Of a stretch of DNA of 64,000 bases, positions 17,021 through 25,930 are shown piece by piece. The notes under the pieces were generated by a model, which was given only the letters and a program-made list of their open reading frames with translations, had not been told where the DNA came from and did not search any database. Every line of letters begins with the position of its first letter. Within the stretch, counting starts at the first letter, position 1. Source of the stretch: an uncultured Porphyromonadaceae bacterium (GTDB lineage: Bacteria > Bacteroidota > Bacteroidia > Bacteroidales > Muribaculaceae); the NCBI GenBank assembly GCA_900550645.1, contig URTA01000003.1, positions 33,583-97,582 on the forward strand, given 5' to 3'. A program made the position numbers and the translations under genes.

Positions 17021-20000
17021 ATGCTAAGAATTTACAGTCTTACAGCCGCATTGCTCGTGGCGGGCGTGACATTAAGCGCATCGGCACAGCAGATTGAGCG
17101 GCGTTCCGCTGCCTCCAAGACAACGGTCTCCAGCGAGGAGATCGTGAGGCTCAACGGTGACGCCCGTTATCGCGGCATTCAGGTTGACGCCTTCAACAGC
17201 AACAACCTGCCCAAGCCGGTACTGATGGAAGTTCCGTCATACAAGGCGAAGAAAGCAACCCAGCCCAACGGCCTTGCGCCTATGCGCGTAAACGCCGCCG
17301 GCACCTTCTACGGCTATCTGGGCTACAACTCGTCGCAGGTCCCTCAGTCGCAGGGTTGGTACAACGTCAAAGTGCCCCAGTCTACAAACATCTGGAGCCA
17401 GGAGTCATACTATCCCTCTTGCGGCTACGTCCGCAACGGCCAGCTTGTGACATGGTATCACAAGAGCACTACAAGCTCCGGCCTCGAAGAGATGGGTATG
17501 CGCATCTTCGACGTGGCTTCAGGCACAGAAGTCAGCCATGAGACTTTCGACCTGTTCGGTGGCTATGACAAAATCGTCTGGAACAGTGCATACGATTCAG
17601 ACAATGACATCGTATACCTGATTACATCGCGTGCCGACAACGCCAACCAGTACCAGACAATGAAGTATGACCCCAAGACCGGCGTTTACACCCGCTTGGG
17701 CGACATCACCGCTGCCGACGGAGGCTGCCTCGCCATGGCATGGTGTCCGGAAGACGGCAATGTCTACATCCTCTTTGACGACTGCTCACTGAGCCGCCTC
17801 GACAAAAAGACCGGCAAATTCGTGCTTGCAGTGGAGTCTGACCATAGCATCAGCGATTACACTTGCTCGATGGTGTACAGCCCTCGCGACAAGGGAATGG
17901 TGTACATCGCCACTTCAGCCGAATATGAAGACCTGACGGAGATGGGACTCATCGACATCAAGACTGGGACATACACCGAAATCGGCAATATGTACAACGA
18001 CGAGCAGTGGCTCATCCTCTACACTTCCGACCCGTTTGTAATGGAAGGCGCACCCGCTCCCGTCACCCTCGACAGCTGGGATTTCACCGGCGCGTCGCTG
18101 GCCGGAACTGCCAAACTGCGTATGCCCTCAACAGACAAGGACGGCGCAGCCTTCTCTGGCTCGCTATTCCTCGAGGTGACTGTTGACGGTTCTGCATCGC
18201 CGGTTTATGACAAGACTGCCGCTGTCGGCTCTACAGTCAGCGTCAACCTGACTCTCGAAGAGGGCTTGCACGTCGTGACAGCCCGCCCCTATACATACAA
18301 GGGCATAGACAAGGTATACGGTGCTCCGCTCAACATCGAGAAATATGTCGGCAATGACATACCTTGCGCTCCGGAGAACGTGCGCCTGACCAAGACACAG
18401 GTGTCATGGAACCCCGTGACCAAGGGCGTAAACAACGGCTACATCAACACTTCGGACATGACATACAACGTATATCTGGACGGTGTGAAGATGAACTCTA
18501 CTCCGGTGAGCGGCAACAGCCTCTCTGTCACCCTCCCCGCAGGCGGCGCAGTATACTATGCAGAGGTTGAGGCGATAGCTGCCGGCAAGACTTCCGCTCG
18601 CGGCAAGTCAAACGACCTGGCCAACGACGGCGCACTCAGCGTTCCCGTATACCTCGGCCCTGCCGAGGGCGAGACAGAGATGTCTGCTGCTATGCGCGGC
18701 ATGTTCACTATCATCAATGCCAACAACGACTATGACAGCCGTGGCGACACTCCGCGCACATGGTTCTATGACGAGCAGGATCCCCACACCGGCGGCTTCT
18801 ACTACCTATGCCATGGCGACAACCAGGCCGACGACTACCTGATACTCCCGGGAATCAATTTCACGGATCGGAACACTGTCTACAACTTCAACTTCGAGGC
18901 ATGGGCTTCCAACCACCCGTTTGCCGGCACAGAGCGTTTCGAGGTTGTACTCGGCAACGGCAAGACTCTCGAGGATATGCGTGCCGCTACCGTTCTCAAG
19001 AGCGCGACGGAAATCTCCAAGGCGGAGGACTTCACCCCGTTTGACCTGATGTTCAAGGTTGCCGAACCAGGCGTGAAGTACATCGCTATCCACTGTATCT
19101 CCGACGCCAACCAGTACCGTCTCTATGCACGCAACTTCAAGGTGACAGCCACCGAATCGTCGATGAGCGCGCCCGCTGCCGTGCAGGACATAAACATCAC
19201 AGCTGCCGAGGACGGAACACTCTTCGCCAACGTCAGCTTCACGATGCCGACCAAGACCATCGCCGGCGACGACATCGCTGCCGGAACATCTCTGACAGCC
19301 ACTGTCACCTCTCCCATCGAGACCAAGACAGTCACCGCCGCTACAGGCGAGACTGCCTCTGTCAAGATTGCTGCCGGACAGGGAGTGAACACGTTCACTA
19401 TCTGTGCAAGCAGCAGCGAGGGCAAGGGCGTATCGACATCCGTAGCACAGTTCGTCGGCGTTGACATACCCGCTCCCGCAATAATCGAGAAGACTATCAG
19501 CGCGGACAACCGCAGCATGAAGCTCGACTGGCGCGTCAACAAGCGCGGTGCAAACGGCGGCGCGGTCATCCCCGAGGACTGCACCTACAAGCTGATGCGC
19601 TACACAGGCCAGGCTTGGGTGGAATACCGCGACCTCGGCCATGAGACCACGTTCACATACACTGTACCCGCCGGCCAAGCTCTCGCCATCGAACAGTTCG
19701 GCGTGCTCGCAGCCAACGCTGCCGGCTCTGCCAACACATACTACACTGTAGGCGAAATGCTCGGACAGCCCTACGGACTGCCGATGAAGGAGACATTCCC
19801 GTATGCCGGTGAAGATGTCAACCTGACCTACGACCCGTACATGATCGAGGCTCTCACCGAGTTCTATCCCTCTTGGGGCTTTACTGACCCGGCAGACCTC
19901 GCCGACTACGGCGTTGAGGCCAACGACAGCGGCATCGCTCTCGTCGCTTACTGGAAGGGTTCAAGCCAGCTGACGCTGCCGAAGTTCTCAACCAAGGGCA

Positions 20001-21649
20001 TGAATAATGTTAAGGTTGACCTCAACATGTTCTTCGGCGCAGCAACCCCGACTTCAATCGAAGTGCTCGCTTCTTGCGAAAACGACCGTGACCACCTGCT
20101 CGCCACATTCACCGGCTCTGACGGCAACGGCTGGGAGACCAAGACTGTCAACCTGCCAGCCAACATGCAGAACCGCGACTGGGTGGCTGTGGCTATCCGC
20201 GTCAACATCGGCTCTTACTCGCAGTACTTCCTGCTCGACCGTTATGAGATCCGCAACTACGAGGGCGATGACCTCGCGGTTACAGCAATCAACGGCGACA
20301 CATACGGCAACGTGGGCAACAACCTGAACTTCACCGCCAAGGTACGCAACTTCGGCTCTTCCGACATGCCCCTCTCTGACGGTACAGTCAAGGTGATGCG
20401 CGGCTCTGAAGTACTCGAGACTATCGCAGCAGCTCGCCCTGCCGAGACTCTCGCACAGAACGACGAGGCTGAATACACATTCACCTTCGCTCCGAAGGTT
20501 GCACTCATCGGCGAGTCTACTCTCAGCTTCGCCATCCAGTCTGACGACACCAATGCTGACAACAACACAATGTCCGTTCCCTTCAAGGTATTCACAGACA
20601 ACATCCCCGTTCCGCAGAACGGAAATGCTGTTGAAGCTGAAGACCGCCAAAGCGCGACCGTGACATGGGGCGAACCCGCTGTCATCTTCGGCACAGAGGA
20701 AACTGTACCGGGCAGCCACGGCGACATGCTCGGCGCGTTCCGCAACATTGACCGCGACGAACTCGCCACATATTCACTCGGATCAATCAACTATCCCGAC
20801 CGTTTCGCCCCGACTGCATTCCAGTCATTCCAGCTCGACTGGATCAGCCAGCTTGTACCCCTTTTGAAAGAAAGAGAGAAGCGCGGCGACAATATCCTCG
20901 TGACCATCGCTTCTCCAACGGGCACAGTTGACAACTGGCTGGTATCACCTGAAGTGAAAGGCGGCACAGAGGTTTCATTCGAGATCGCTTGTGCATCTGA
21001 AGCTGACGGCGAAACACTCTACGAGGAGGAAATCTCGCTGTGGTACTCTACTACCAACGATGACCCCAACTCGTTCAAGAAGGTTGAAGCGTTCACCAAC
21101 AGCCATGTTGAGTGGAAGGCTTGCAAGGCTACACTCCCGGCAGATGCCAAGTACTTCGCTATCCGCTATGAGGGTACAGAAAACAACTTCTGTCTCTTCG
21201 TAGACAATATCAAGTACACTCCGGCACAGTACGACGGCACTATCACCGGCTACGGCATCCACTCCAACACATTCACGGACATGGCTCGTACAGGTGCAAC
21301 CCGCTCATGGACGCACTCTGAAGGCTACGACACCAACGTGTACACCCTCTATCAGGTTTACACTATCATGGACATCATGGGCGGTGAGGTAATTTCTCGT
21401 GCATCTGACCAGATTTTCCTTGTCAACGCACAGGTAGACGGCATCGAGCGCAGCAACGGCGGCATCGCCGGCGGACGCGGCTACATCGAAATCTCTGGCA
21501 ACGAGGGCAACCAGGTAGTTGTAATGGCAGCTGACGGACGCATCATCGCTCGCGGCACCGTAGACAGCGACCTGACACGCATCGACATTGCCAAGGGCAT
21601 CTATGTAGTGAAATGCGGCAAGACCACCGCGAAAGTAGTGGTTCGCTGA
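17021..21649 (+). CDS. Very large secreted multidomain protein with C-terminal sorting-type domain
   Basis: A 1542-residue protein with signal peptide (MLRIYSLTAALLVAGVTLSA then SAQQ). The first ~350 residues look like a repeated beta-propeller-type region (AYDSDNDIVYLITSRADN, YDPKTGVYTRLGD). Then come Fn3-like stretches and jelly-roll segments of the choice-of-anchor type, the clearest starting TIINANNDYDSRG with a nearby DDYLILPGI; a further anchor-like block near the C-terminal third contains NWLVSPEVKGG. A CARDB-like region (LNFTAKVRNFGSSDMPLSDG) lies between. The last ~70 residues (VVVMAADGRIIARG...LTRIDIAKGIYVVK) resemble a type IX secretion sorting domain. Likely a surface or secreted protein; ligand or enzymatic role unknown. 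No catalytic motif seen. Confidence 0.82.
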   Translation: MLRIYSLTAALLVAGVTLSASAQQIERRSAASKTTVSSEEIVRLNGDARYRGIQVDAFNSNNLPKPVLMEVPSYKAKKATQPNGLAPMRVNAAGTFYGYLGYNSSQVPQSQGWYNVKVPQSTNIWSQESYYPSCGYVRNGQLVTWYHKSTTSSGLEEMGMRIFDVASGTEVSHETFDLFGGYDKIVWNSAYDSDNDIVYLITSRADNANQYQTMKYDPKTGVYTRLGDITAADGGCLAMAWCPEDGNVYILFDDCSLSRLDKKTGKFVLAVESDHSISDYTCSMVYSPRDKGMVYIATSAEYEDLTEMGLIDIKTGTYTEIGNMYNDEQWLILYTSDPFVMEGAPAPVTLDSWDFTGASLAGTAKLRMPSTDKDGAAFSGSLFLEVTVDGSASPVYDKTAAVGSTVSVNLTLEEGLHVVTARPYTYKGIDKVYGAPLNIEKYVGNDIPCAPENVRLTKTQVSWNPVTKGVNNGYINTSDMTYNVYLDGVKMNSTPVSGNSLSVTLPAGGAVYYAEVEAIAAGKTSARGKSNDLANDGALSVPVYLGPAEGETEMSAAMRGMFTIINANNDYDSRGDTPRTWFYDEQDPHTGGFYYLCHGDNQADDYLILPGINFTDRNTVYNFNFEAWASNHPFAGTERFEVVLGNGKTLEDMRAATVLKSATEISKAEDFTPFDLMFKVAEPGVKYIAIHCISDANQYRLYARNFKVTATESSMSAPAAVQDINITAAEDGTLFANVSFTMPTKTIAGDDIAAGTSLTATVTSPIETKTVTAATGETASVKIAAGQGVNTFTICASSSEGKGVSTSVAQFVGVDIPAPAIIEKTISADNRSMKLDWRVNKRGANGGAVIPEDCTYKLMRYTGQAWVEYRDLGHETTFTYTVPAGQALAIEQFGVLAANAAGSANTYYTVGEMLGQPYGLPMKETFPYAGEDVNLTYDPYMIEALTEFYPSWGFTDPADLADYGVEANDSGIALVAYWKGSSQLTLPKFSTKGMNNVKVDLNMFFGAATPTSIEVLASCENDRDHLLATFTGSDGNGWETKTVNLPANMQNRDWVAVAIRVNIGSYSQYFLLDRYEIRNYEGDDLAVTAINGDTYGNVGNNLNFTAKVRNFGSSDMPLSDGTVKVMRGSEVLETIAAARPAETLAQNDEAEYTFTFAPKVALIGESTLSFAIQSDDTNADNNTMSVPFKVFTDNIPVPQNGNAVEAEDRQSATVTWGEPAVIFGTEETVPGSHGDMLGAFRNIDRDELATYSLGSINYPDRFAPTAFQSFQLDWISQLVPLLKEREKRGDNILVTIASPTGTVDNWLVSPEVKGGTEVSFEIACASEADGETLYEEEISLWYSTTNDDPNSFKKVEAFTNSHVEWKACKATLPADAKYFAIRYEGTENNFCLFVDNIKYTPAQYDGTITGYGIHSNTFTDMARTGATRSWTHSEGYDTNVYTLYQVYTIMDIMGGEVISRASDQIFLVNAQVDGIERSNGGIAGGRGYIEISGNEGNQVVVMAADGRIIARGTVDSDLTRIDIAKGIYVVKCGKTTAKVVVR

Positions 21650-21678
21650 CCCTGACAAGAACAATCCAATCCCTATAC

Positions 21679-21717
21679 AGTGAGGGGAGTGCCGATCGGC
21701 ACTCCCCTCACTCTTTC
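21679..21717 (+). terminator. Strong palindromic terminator after the large secreted protein
   Basis: Perfect 34-bp palindrome: AGTGAGGGGAGTGCCGA (21679-21695) and its exact complement (21696-21712), followed by CTTTC. It can fold as a 15-16 bp stem with a tight loop and lies 30 bp after the stop codon. Confidence 0.75.
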
Positions 21718-21759
21718 AAATAAACCGACACAGGCCATTCAGAAGACTACAAAGCGGTG

Positions 21760-22330
21760 TCACTTGTTGCCTTTGGCGCGGTTGTGGGTCTTGCACAGCA
21801 TCTGGCAGTTGTCGGCTGAAGTTGTCCCGCCGTTGCTCCATGCTGTCATGTGGTCTGCGTCCATTTCCTTGATGCTGTATATGCGTGTGCGGTTGCTCCT
21901 TGTACCCATGGCGCAAAGCGGGCAGTTCGCCCCCCAATCCTTTGGCCTCCGCGGTCTGGCGTGCGTATGCAGAGCTTTTCGTGCTTTCCTCGAACAGGCG
22001 TATTTCGAGCAGTTCCGGGTGCTGTTCACCGCCAAGCACATATTCGTAGATGTTGGGCTTGCGGCGCACGCAGTCGTCTGACATCAATTCTGTGACACGA
22101 TTGGGTGTAGAACTCGTCGTTCTTGGCAGCCTTTGCCGAGCTTAGAAATGAGACGGATAGGTATATACACACCCATGGTGTCTATTGTTGCTTGGTCTTG
22201 ACAGGGGTATCTAAAACTTCCACATTCCAGATAGCCAAGAACAAGCGTCAATAAACGCTTTCCTATGTAATTCATTCCAGCCTGCGCTCCCTCTTGGAGT
22301 TTGGAACAGGAGTTTGATTATAAAGTTAGT
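21760..22330 (-). pseudogene. Frameshifted remnant of a DUF262/HNH-type endonuclease (C-terminal part)
   Basis: The last part reads cleanly as an HNH nuclease end: NCPLCAMGTRSNRTR, KEMDADHMTAWSNGGTTSAD, CQMLCKTHNRAKGNK. Going upstream the same protein continues in successive other frames: SDDCVRRKPNIYEYVLGG, then AKAAKNDEFYT, then QATIDTMGVYIPIRLISK and LLFQTPRGSAGW. Joining them needs about four single-base deletions, one in a G6 run at 21930-21935 and one near a CCC at about 22103. The N-terminal domains are missing and the fragment ends near the promoter of the DUF2851 gene. I see no intact start, so this is a decayed restriction-type gene. It accounts for most of the 808-bp gap between 21650 and 22457. 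Confidence 0.7.
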
Positions 22331-22421
22331 AACATTGGGGCGATTTGCGGCGGCGAGGAGTGTTAAAACAGTAGTTGTAATGCAGATTGCGAGGCGAAAA
22401 CAACGGATTGGGGCGGCGGGA

Positions 22422-22453
22422 TTTGGGTGCGTTTGCATATTTTGTTACCTTTG
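22422..22453 (+). promoter_or_regulatory. Promoter abutting the DUF2851 start codon
   Basis: TTTG (22422-22425), 20-bp spacer and TACCTTTG (22446-22453). The expected transcription start falls at or next to the GTG at 22458, implying a leaderless mRNA. Confidence 0.62.
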
Positions 22454-22457
22454 TGGC

Positions 22458-23771
22458 GTGGAGGCTCTGTATCAATATGCGTGGAAACACCGCCTGTACG
22501 ACGCCGGCGACTGCCGCCTGACTGACGGCAGGTGCGTGCGCATCGTGTCGCCGGGGGTGCTTAACACGGATGCCGGCCCAGACTTCTCCAATGCATGCAT
22601 GGTGGTGGAGGACGTGACGTGGCGCGGCAATGTCGAGATACATGAGCGTGCCTCTGACTGGCATCACCACCGCCATGACGAGGATGAGGCGTACGACAGC
22701 GTGATGCTGCACGTGGTGGCTGTGGACGACTGTGAGGTGCGCCGTTCGGACGGCAGCCTCGTGCCGCAGCTTGTCATCAGCGTTCCCCATGATGTCGAGG
22801 TGTCGTACAGCGCAATTGCTGCCGGCCTCGACAGTGTGCATTGCCACCGCTATATAGGGAGGCTGTCCAATTTGCAGCGTTGCGAATGGTTTGAGGTCCT
22901 CGGCGTGGAGCGCATGCAGTCCAAGGCTGAACATGTCGCGCACATCTATGAGTGGAGCAGCCACGACTGGCAGCAGACGTGCTTCGCCATGCTTGCTCGT
23001 GGACTGGGGTTCGGGCTGAATGCAGACCCGATGGAGATGCTCGGGCGTGCCTTGCCGCTTAACTTCGCTGCCCGCCACAGCGACAACACCGTGCAGATTG
23101 AGGCGATGCTGTTCGGGCTTGGCGGCTTCCTGAACCCCGACTTGCTGTATGAGGATGACTATTATCAGTACCTTTGCCGCGAGTACCGCTTCCTCGCCGC
23201 TAAATACCATTTGCGCCCTGTACGCGGCACACTGTGGAAGTTGGCGCGTACTCGTCCGCAGAACTTTCCGCACCGCCGCATTGCCGTGCTTGCACAGGCT
23301 TTGAGCGGCGGCTTCACCCTGATGCGCGACATCTGCAACGCCTCTTCACTGGAAACACTTCAGCAGCTGTTTGACTGGGAGCTGTCCGGCTACTGGGCGG
23401 AGCATTTCACCTTCGGGAGCAAGGCAACCACGCCGTCGCGGATGGGGAAAGCCTCCATAGATTTGTTGACAATCAATGTGGCGGTGCCGCTGCTTTACAC
23501 ATACGGCAGCATGCGCGGCGACTGGGAAATGACAGAGCGAGCCATGGAGCTGCTGTGCAGCCTTCCTGCAGAGCGCAACGGTGTGGTGCGCACGTGGCAG
23601 ATGTCGGGGATTGAGGCGGACAACGCATTCCAATCACAAGCATTGCTGCATCTGCGCAAGGCGTATTGCGATGCGGGCAGGTGCACGGACTGCCGCTTCG
23701 GTCAGTTCTTCATGCGCGAGGTGTACAAATCAGCGGTGAAACCGCAAGAAACTGGCGAAAAACGGATATGA
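22458..23771 (+). CDS. DUF2851 family protein, probable GTG start
   Basis: A 437-residue member of a Bacteroidota-specific conserved family of unknown function. The GTG at 22458 is selected because the family opens with a residue pattern like xEELLxYxWKHRL and here VEALYQYAWKHRLY begins exactly there; upstream in-frame ATGs would place the start before the promoter. Conserved features include GPDFSNACMVV, WRGNVEIHERASDWHHHRHD and a C-terminal cysteine-containing segment (YCDAGRCTDCRFG). The histidine-rich WHHHRHD patch could bind metal (inference). It overlaps the glycerate kinase start by four bases. Confidence 0.85.
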   Translation: MEALYQYAWKHRLYDAGDCRLTDGRCVRIVSPGVLNTDAGPDFSNACMVVEDVTWRGNVEIHERASDWHHHRHDEDEAYDSVMLHVVAVDDCEVRRSDGSLVPQLVISVPHDVEVSYSAIAAGLDSVHCHRYIGRLSNLQRCEWFEVLGVERMQSKAEHVAHIYEWSSHDWQQTCFAMLARGLGFGLNADPMEMLGRALPLNFAARHSDNTVQIEAMLFGLGGFLNPDLLYEDDYYQYLCREYRFLAAKYHLRPVRGTLWKLARTRPQNFPHRRIAVLAQALSGGFTLMRDICNASSLETLQQLFDWELSGYWAEHFTFGSKATTPSRMGKASIDLLTINVAVPLLYTYGSMRGDWEMTERAMELLCSLPAERNGVVRTWQMSGIEADNAFQSQALLHLRKAYCDAGRCTDCRFGQFFMREVYKSAVKPQETGEKRI

Positions 23772-24916
23772 AGATACTGTTGGCATTTGACTCGTTCAAG
23801 GGGTGCATGACCTCGCTGCAGGCCGGAGAGGCTGCCCGGCTAGGAGTGCTGTCTGCGATGCCGGATGCCGAGGCGGATGTGCTTGTCGTTGCCGACGGCG
23901 GCGAGGGGATGTCGGCTGCTGTATATGCCAACGGGACAGGCGAAGTGGTCACGGCTGATACCGTAGACCCGCTTTTGCGTCCAATCTGTGCGGAATATAC
24001 ATACGACTGCCAAGCGCAGTCTGCATACATAGATTTTGCAGCTGCATCGGGGCTGACTCTTCTCGCTGATGCCGAAAAAAGTGCGGTGAAATCGACATCT
24101 TTCGGCACAGGCATGCTTATGGCAGATGCCATACGGCACGGCGCACAACATATTTTCCTCGGGCTGGGCGGCAGTGCCACCAACGATGCCGGACTTGGCG
24201 CGTTGCAGGCTCTCGGGGCAAAATTCACCGATGAAAGCGGCTGTGAGATAACGCACGCTTATTGCGGCGCAGACATGGTGCATACCTGCGGCATCGACAC
24301 GTCTGCACTTGCAACTTCATTGCGCGGCATACGGCTGACGCTGCTGTGTGACGTAGACAACCCCTTCTGCGGACAGCACGGTGCTGTGGCTGTATTCGCA
24401 AGGCAGAAAGGGGCGGCCGAAGATGAAATGCGTCTGCTCGAAGAGGGCATGAACCGCGTTGGCGAGGTAATGAAAAAGTGCGGTTTCACCGATGTTTTTC
24501 AGTTGCGAGGAGCGGGAGCAGCCGGTGGTGCTGGCGGAGGTTTCGCCGCATTGGCTGGAGGTGAAATCGTTCCCGGGGCGGAGAGCGTGCTGACACTGTG
24601 CGGCTTTGGCGATAAGCTCGCTGGCTGCGACCTCGTGATGACAGGCGAGGGGAAGAGCGACAGCCAGACGCTTGCCGGCAAGTTGCCCTATACGGTGATG
24701 ACGACAGCCCGCAGACACGGTGTCCCCACGGCATTGTTTTGCGGCGCAGCAGAAGATGTTGACGCGCTTAAGGCGGCTGGATTTGCAGCAGTGGTTGACA
24801 TAAACAGCCCGATGAAATCGGGTGATTTCATGTCTGCCGATGTAGCCTCGCAGCGTCTCTCCGCCGCCGTCTCCGACTGCCTGACTGCCGGGGCGGTATT
24901 GCGCGGACGCGAATAA
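23768..24916 (+). CDS. Glycerate kinase
   Basis: Phosphorylates D-glycerate with ATP to a phosphoglycerate, feeding serine/glyoxylate-derived carbon into glycolysis. The 382-residue protein opens with the family hallmark MKILLAFDSFKGCMTSLQA, includes DVLVVADGGEGM, FLGLGGSATNDAGLG and the C-terminal MTGEGKSDSQTLAGKLPY. The ATG at 23768 overlaps the DUF2851 stop (ATGA); a longer frame from 23666 lies inside that gene. Class I (GarK/GlxK) type by these motifs. Confidence 0.93.
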   Translation: MKILLAFDSFKGCMTSLQAGEAARLGVLSAMPDAEADVLVVADGGEGMSAAVYANGTGEVVTADTVDPLLRPICAEYTYDCQAQSAYIDFAAASGLTLLADAEKSAVKSTSFGTGMLMADAIRHGAQHIFLGLGGSATNDAGLGALQALGAKFTDESGCEITHAYCGADMVHTCGIDTSALATSLRGIRLTLLCDVDNPFCGQHGAVAVFARQKGAAEDEMRLLEEGMNRVGEVMKKCGFTDVFQLRGAGAAGGAGGGFAALAGGEIVPGAESVLTLCGFGDKLAGCDLVMTGEGKSDSQTLAGKLPYTVMTTARRHGVPTALFCGAAEDVDALKAAGFAAVVDINSPMKSGDFMSADVASQRLSAAVSDCLTAGAVLRGRE

Positions 24917-24929
24917 ATTGCTACTTTTG
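24899..24929 (+). promoter_or_regulatory. Promoter of the RluA-type gene
   Basis: TTG (24899-24901), 20-bp spacer and TACTTTTG (24922-24929), overlapping the end of the glycerate kinase gene and 21 bp before the ATG at 24951. Confidence 0.6.
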
Positions 24930-24950
24930 CAGTTCAATAATCGACGATAT

Positions 24951-25892
24951 ATGAGAAGCAGAAACGGCAACAGCCGTATGGACCGGTCGCAGAACAAGGT
25001 CGTGACGCTCGAAAATGTCACGGACAGCCCGCGCCGCCTGATAGATGTGCTGAGTGACGGCGACTACCGTCCGCACTTGTTCGGCACGCCGAAGCGCGGC
25101 GATGTCAAGGCTTGGCTCAAGTATGGGCAGGTCCGATTGAGAGGACAGATAGTGTCGCAATTTGACGCTGCCGTAGACCCTGACGACACCGTAGAGGTGA
25201 ACCTTACCCGCCCGTTCCCGCGCTTGGCGCACTCGCGGCTCAAGATAGTCTATGAGGACGATGACATAATCGTGGTCAACAAGGGCTACGGCCTGCTGTC
25301 CGTAGGCACAGGGTCGGCGCGAAGCGTTGACACGGCATACGACATACTGAAAAAGTACGTCAAGAGCGAACACCCTGACAACAAGATATTTGTAGTTCAT
25401 CGCCTGGACCGTGACACGTCGGGGCTGATGATGTTTGCCAAGAGCATCGAGGCGCAGACCGCCATGCAGCACAACTGGAACAACATGGTGCTTGCGCGGA
25501 CGTATGTCGCTGTCACCGAGGGTGTGATGGAGCAGGATTCGGGCTACATACGCAGTGACCTGGCTGAAACGTCGGCATACGAGGTGTACAGCTCAAAGGA
25601 CGGCATGGGACGCATGGCTGCCACGCATTACCGTGTGCTGGAGCGCGGCGGAGGCTATACGCTCGTGGAGTTTTCGCTCGACACGGGGCGCAAGAACCAA
25701 ATCCGCGTGCATGCCAAAGACCTGGGTCACCCGATAGTGGGCGACCGCAAGTACGGTGCCAAGCGCAGCCCGATACACCGCCTTGCCCTGCATGCCCGCA
25801 CCCTGCGGTTTGCGCATCCACGCACTCGCCGTGACATGAACTTTGAATTGCCCATACCCTCACGGTTTGTCGGCCTGACCCGTCACAGTTGA
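24951..25892 (+). CDS. RluA-family RNA pseudouridine synthase
   Basis: Isomerises uridine to pseudouridine in rRNA or tRNA. The 313-residue protein has an S4-like N-terminal part (GDVKAWLKYGQVRLRGQIV), the catalytic motif HRLDRDTSGLMMFAKS with the nucleophilic Asp, and the C-terminal TGRKNQIRVHAKDLGHPIVGD. The ATG at 24951 is preferred because the earlier in-frame start at 24918 lies on the promoter. Target site cannot be told from sequence. Confidence 0.93.
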   Translation: MRSRNGNSRMDRSQNKVVTLENVTDSPRRLIDVLSDGDYRPHLFGTPKRGDVKAWLKYGQVRLRGQIVSQFDAAVDPDDTVEVNLTRPFPRLAHSRLKIVYEDDDIIVVNKGYGLLSVGTGSARSVDTAYDILKKYVKSEHPDNKIFVVHRLDRDTSGLMMFAKSIEAQTAMQHNWNNMVLARTYVAVTEGVMEQDSGYIRSDLAETSAYEVYSSKDGMGRMAATHYRVLERGGGYTLVEFSLDTGRKNQIRVHAKDLGHPIVGDRKYGAKRSPIHRLALHARTLRFAHPRTRRDMNFELPIPSRFVGLTRHS

Positions 25893-25930
25893 CGAAAAAC
25901 ACCGATGAACGCGGAGAATCCCCATACACG

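Noticed and set aside
18806..19678. 290-codon antisense frame inside the large secreted protein gene
   Set aside because: Low-complexity translation and complete overlap with a real gene.
21930..21935. G6 tract in the HNH remnant as a phase-variable switch
   Set aside because: Six bases is short for phase variation and the gene needs other frame corrections and lacks its N-terminus, so decay is more likely.
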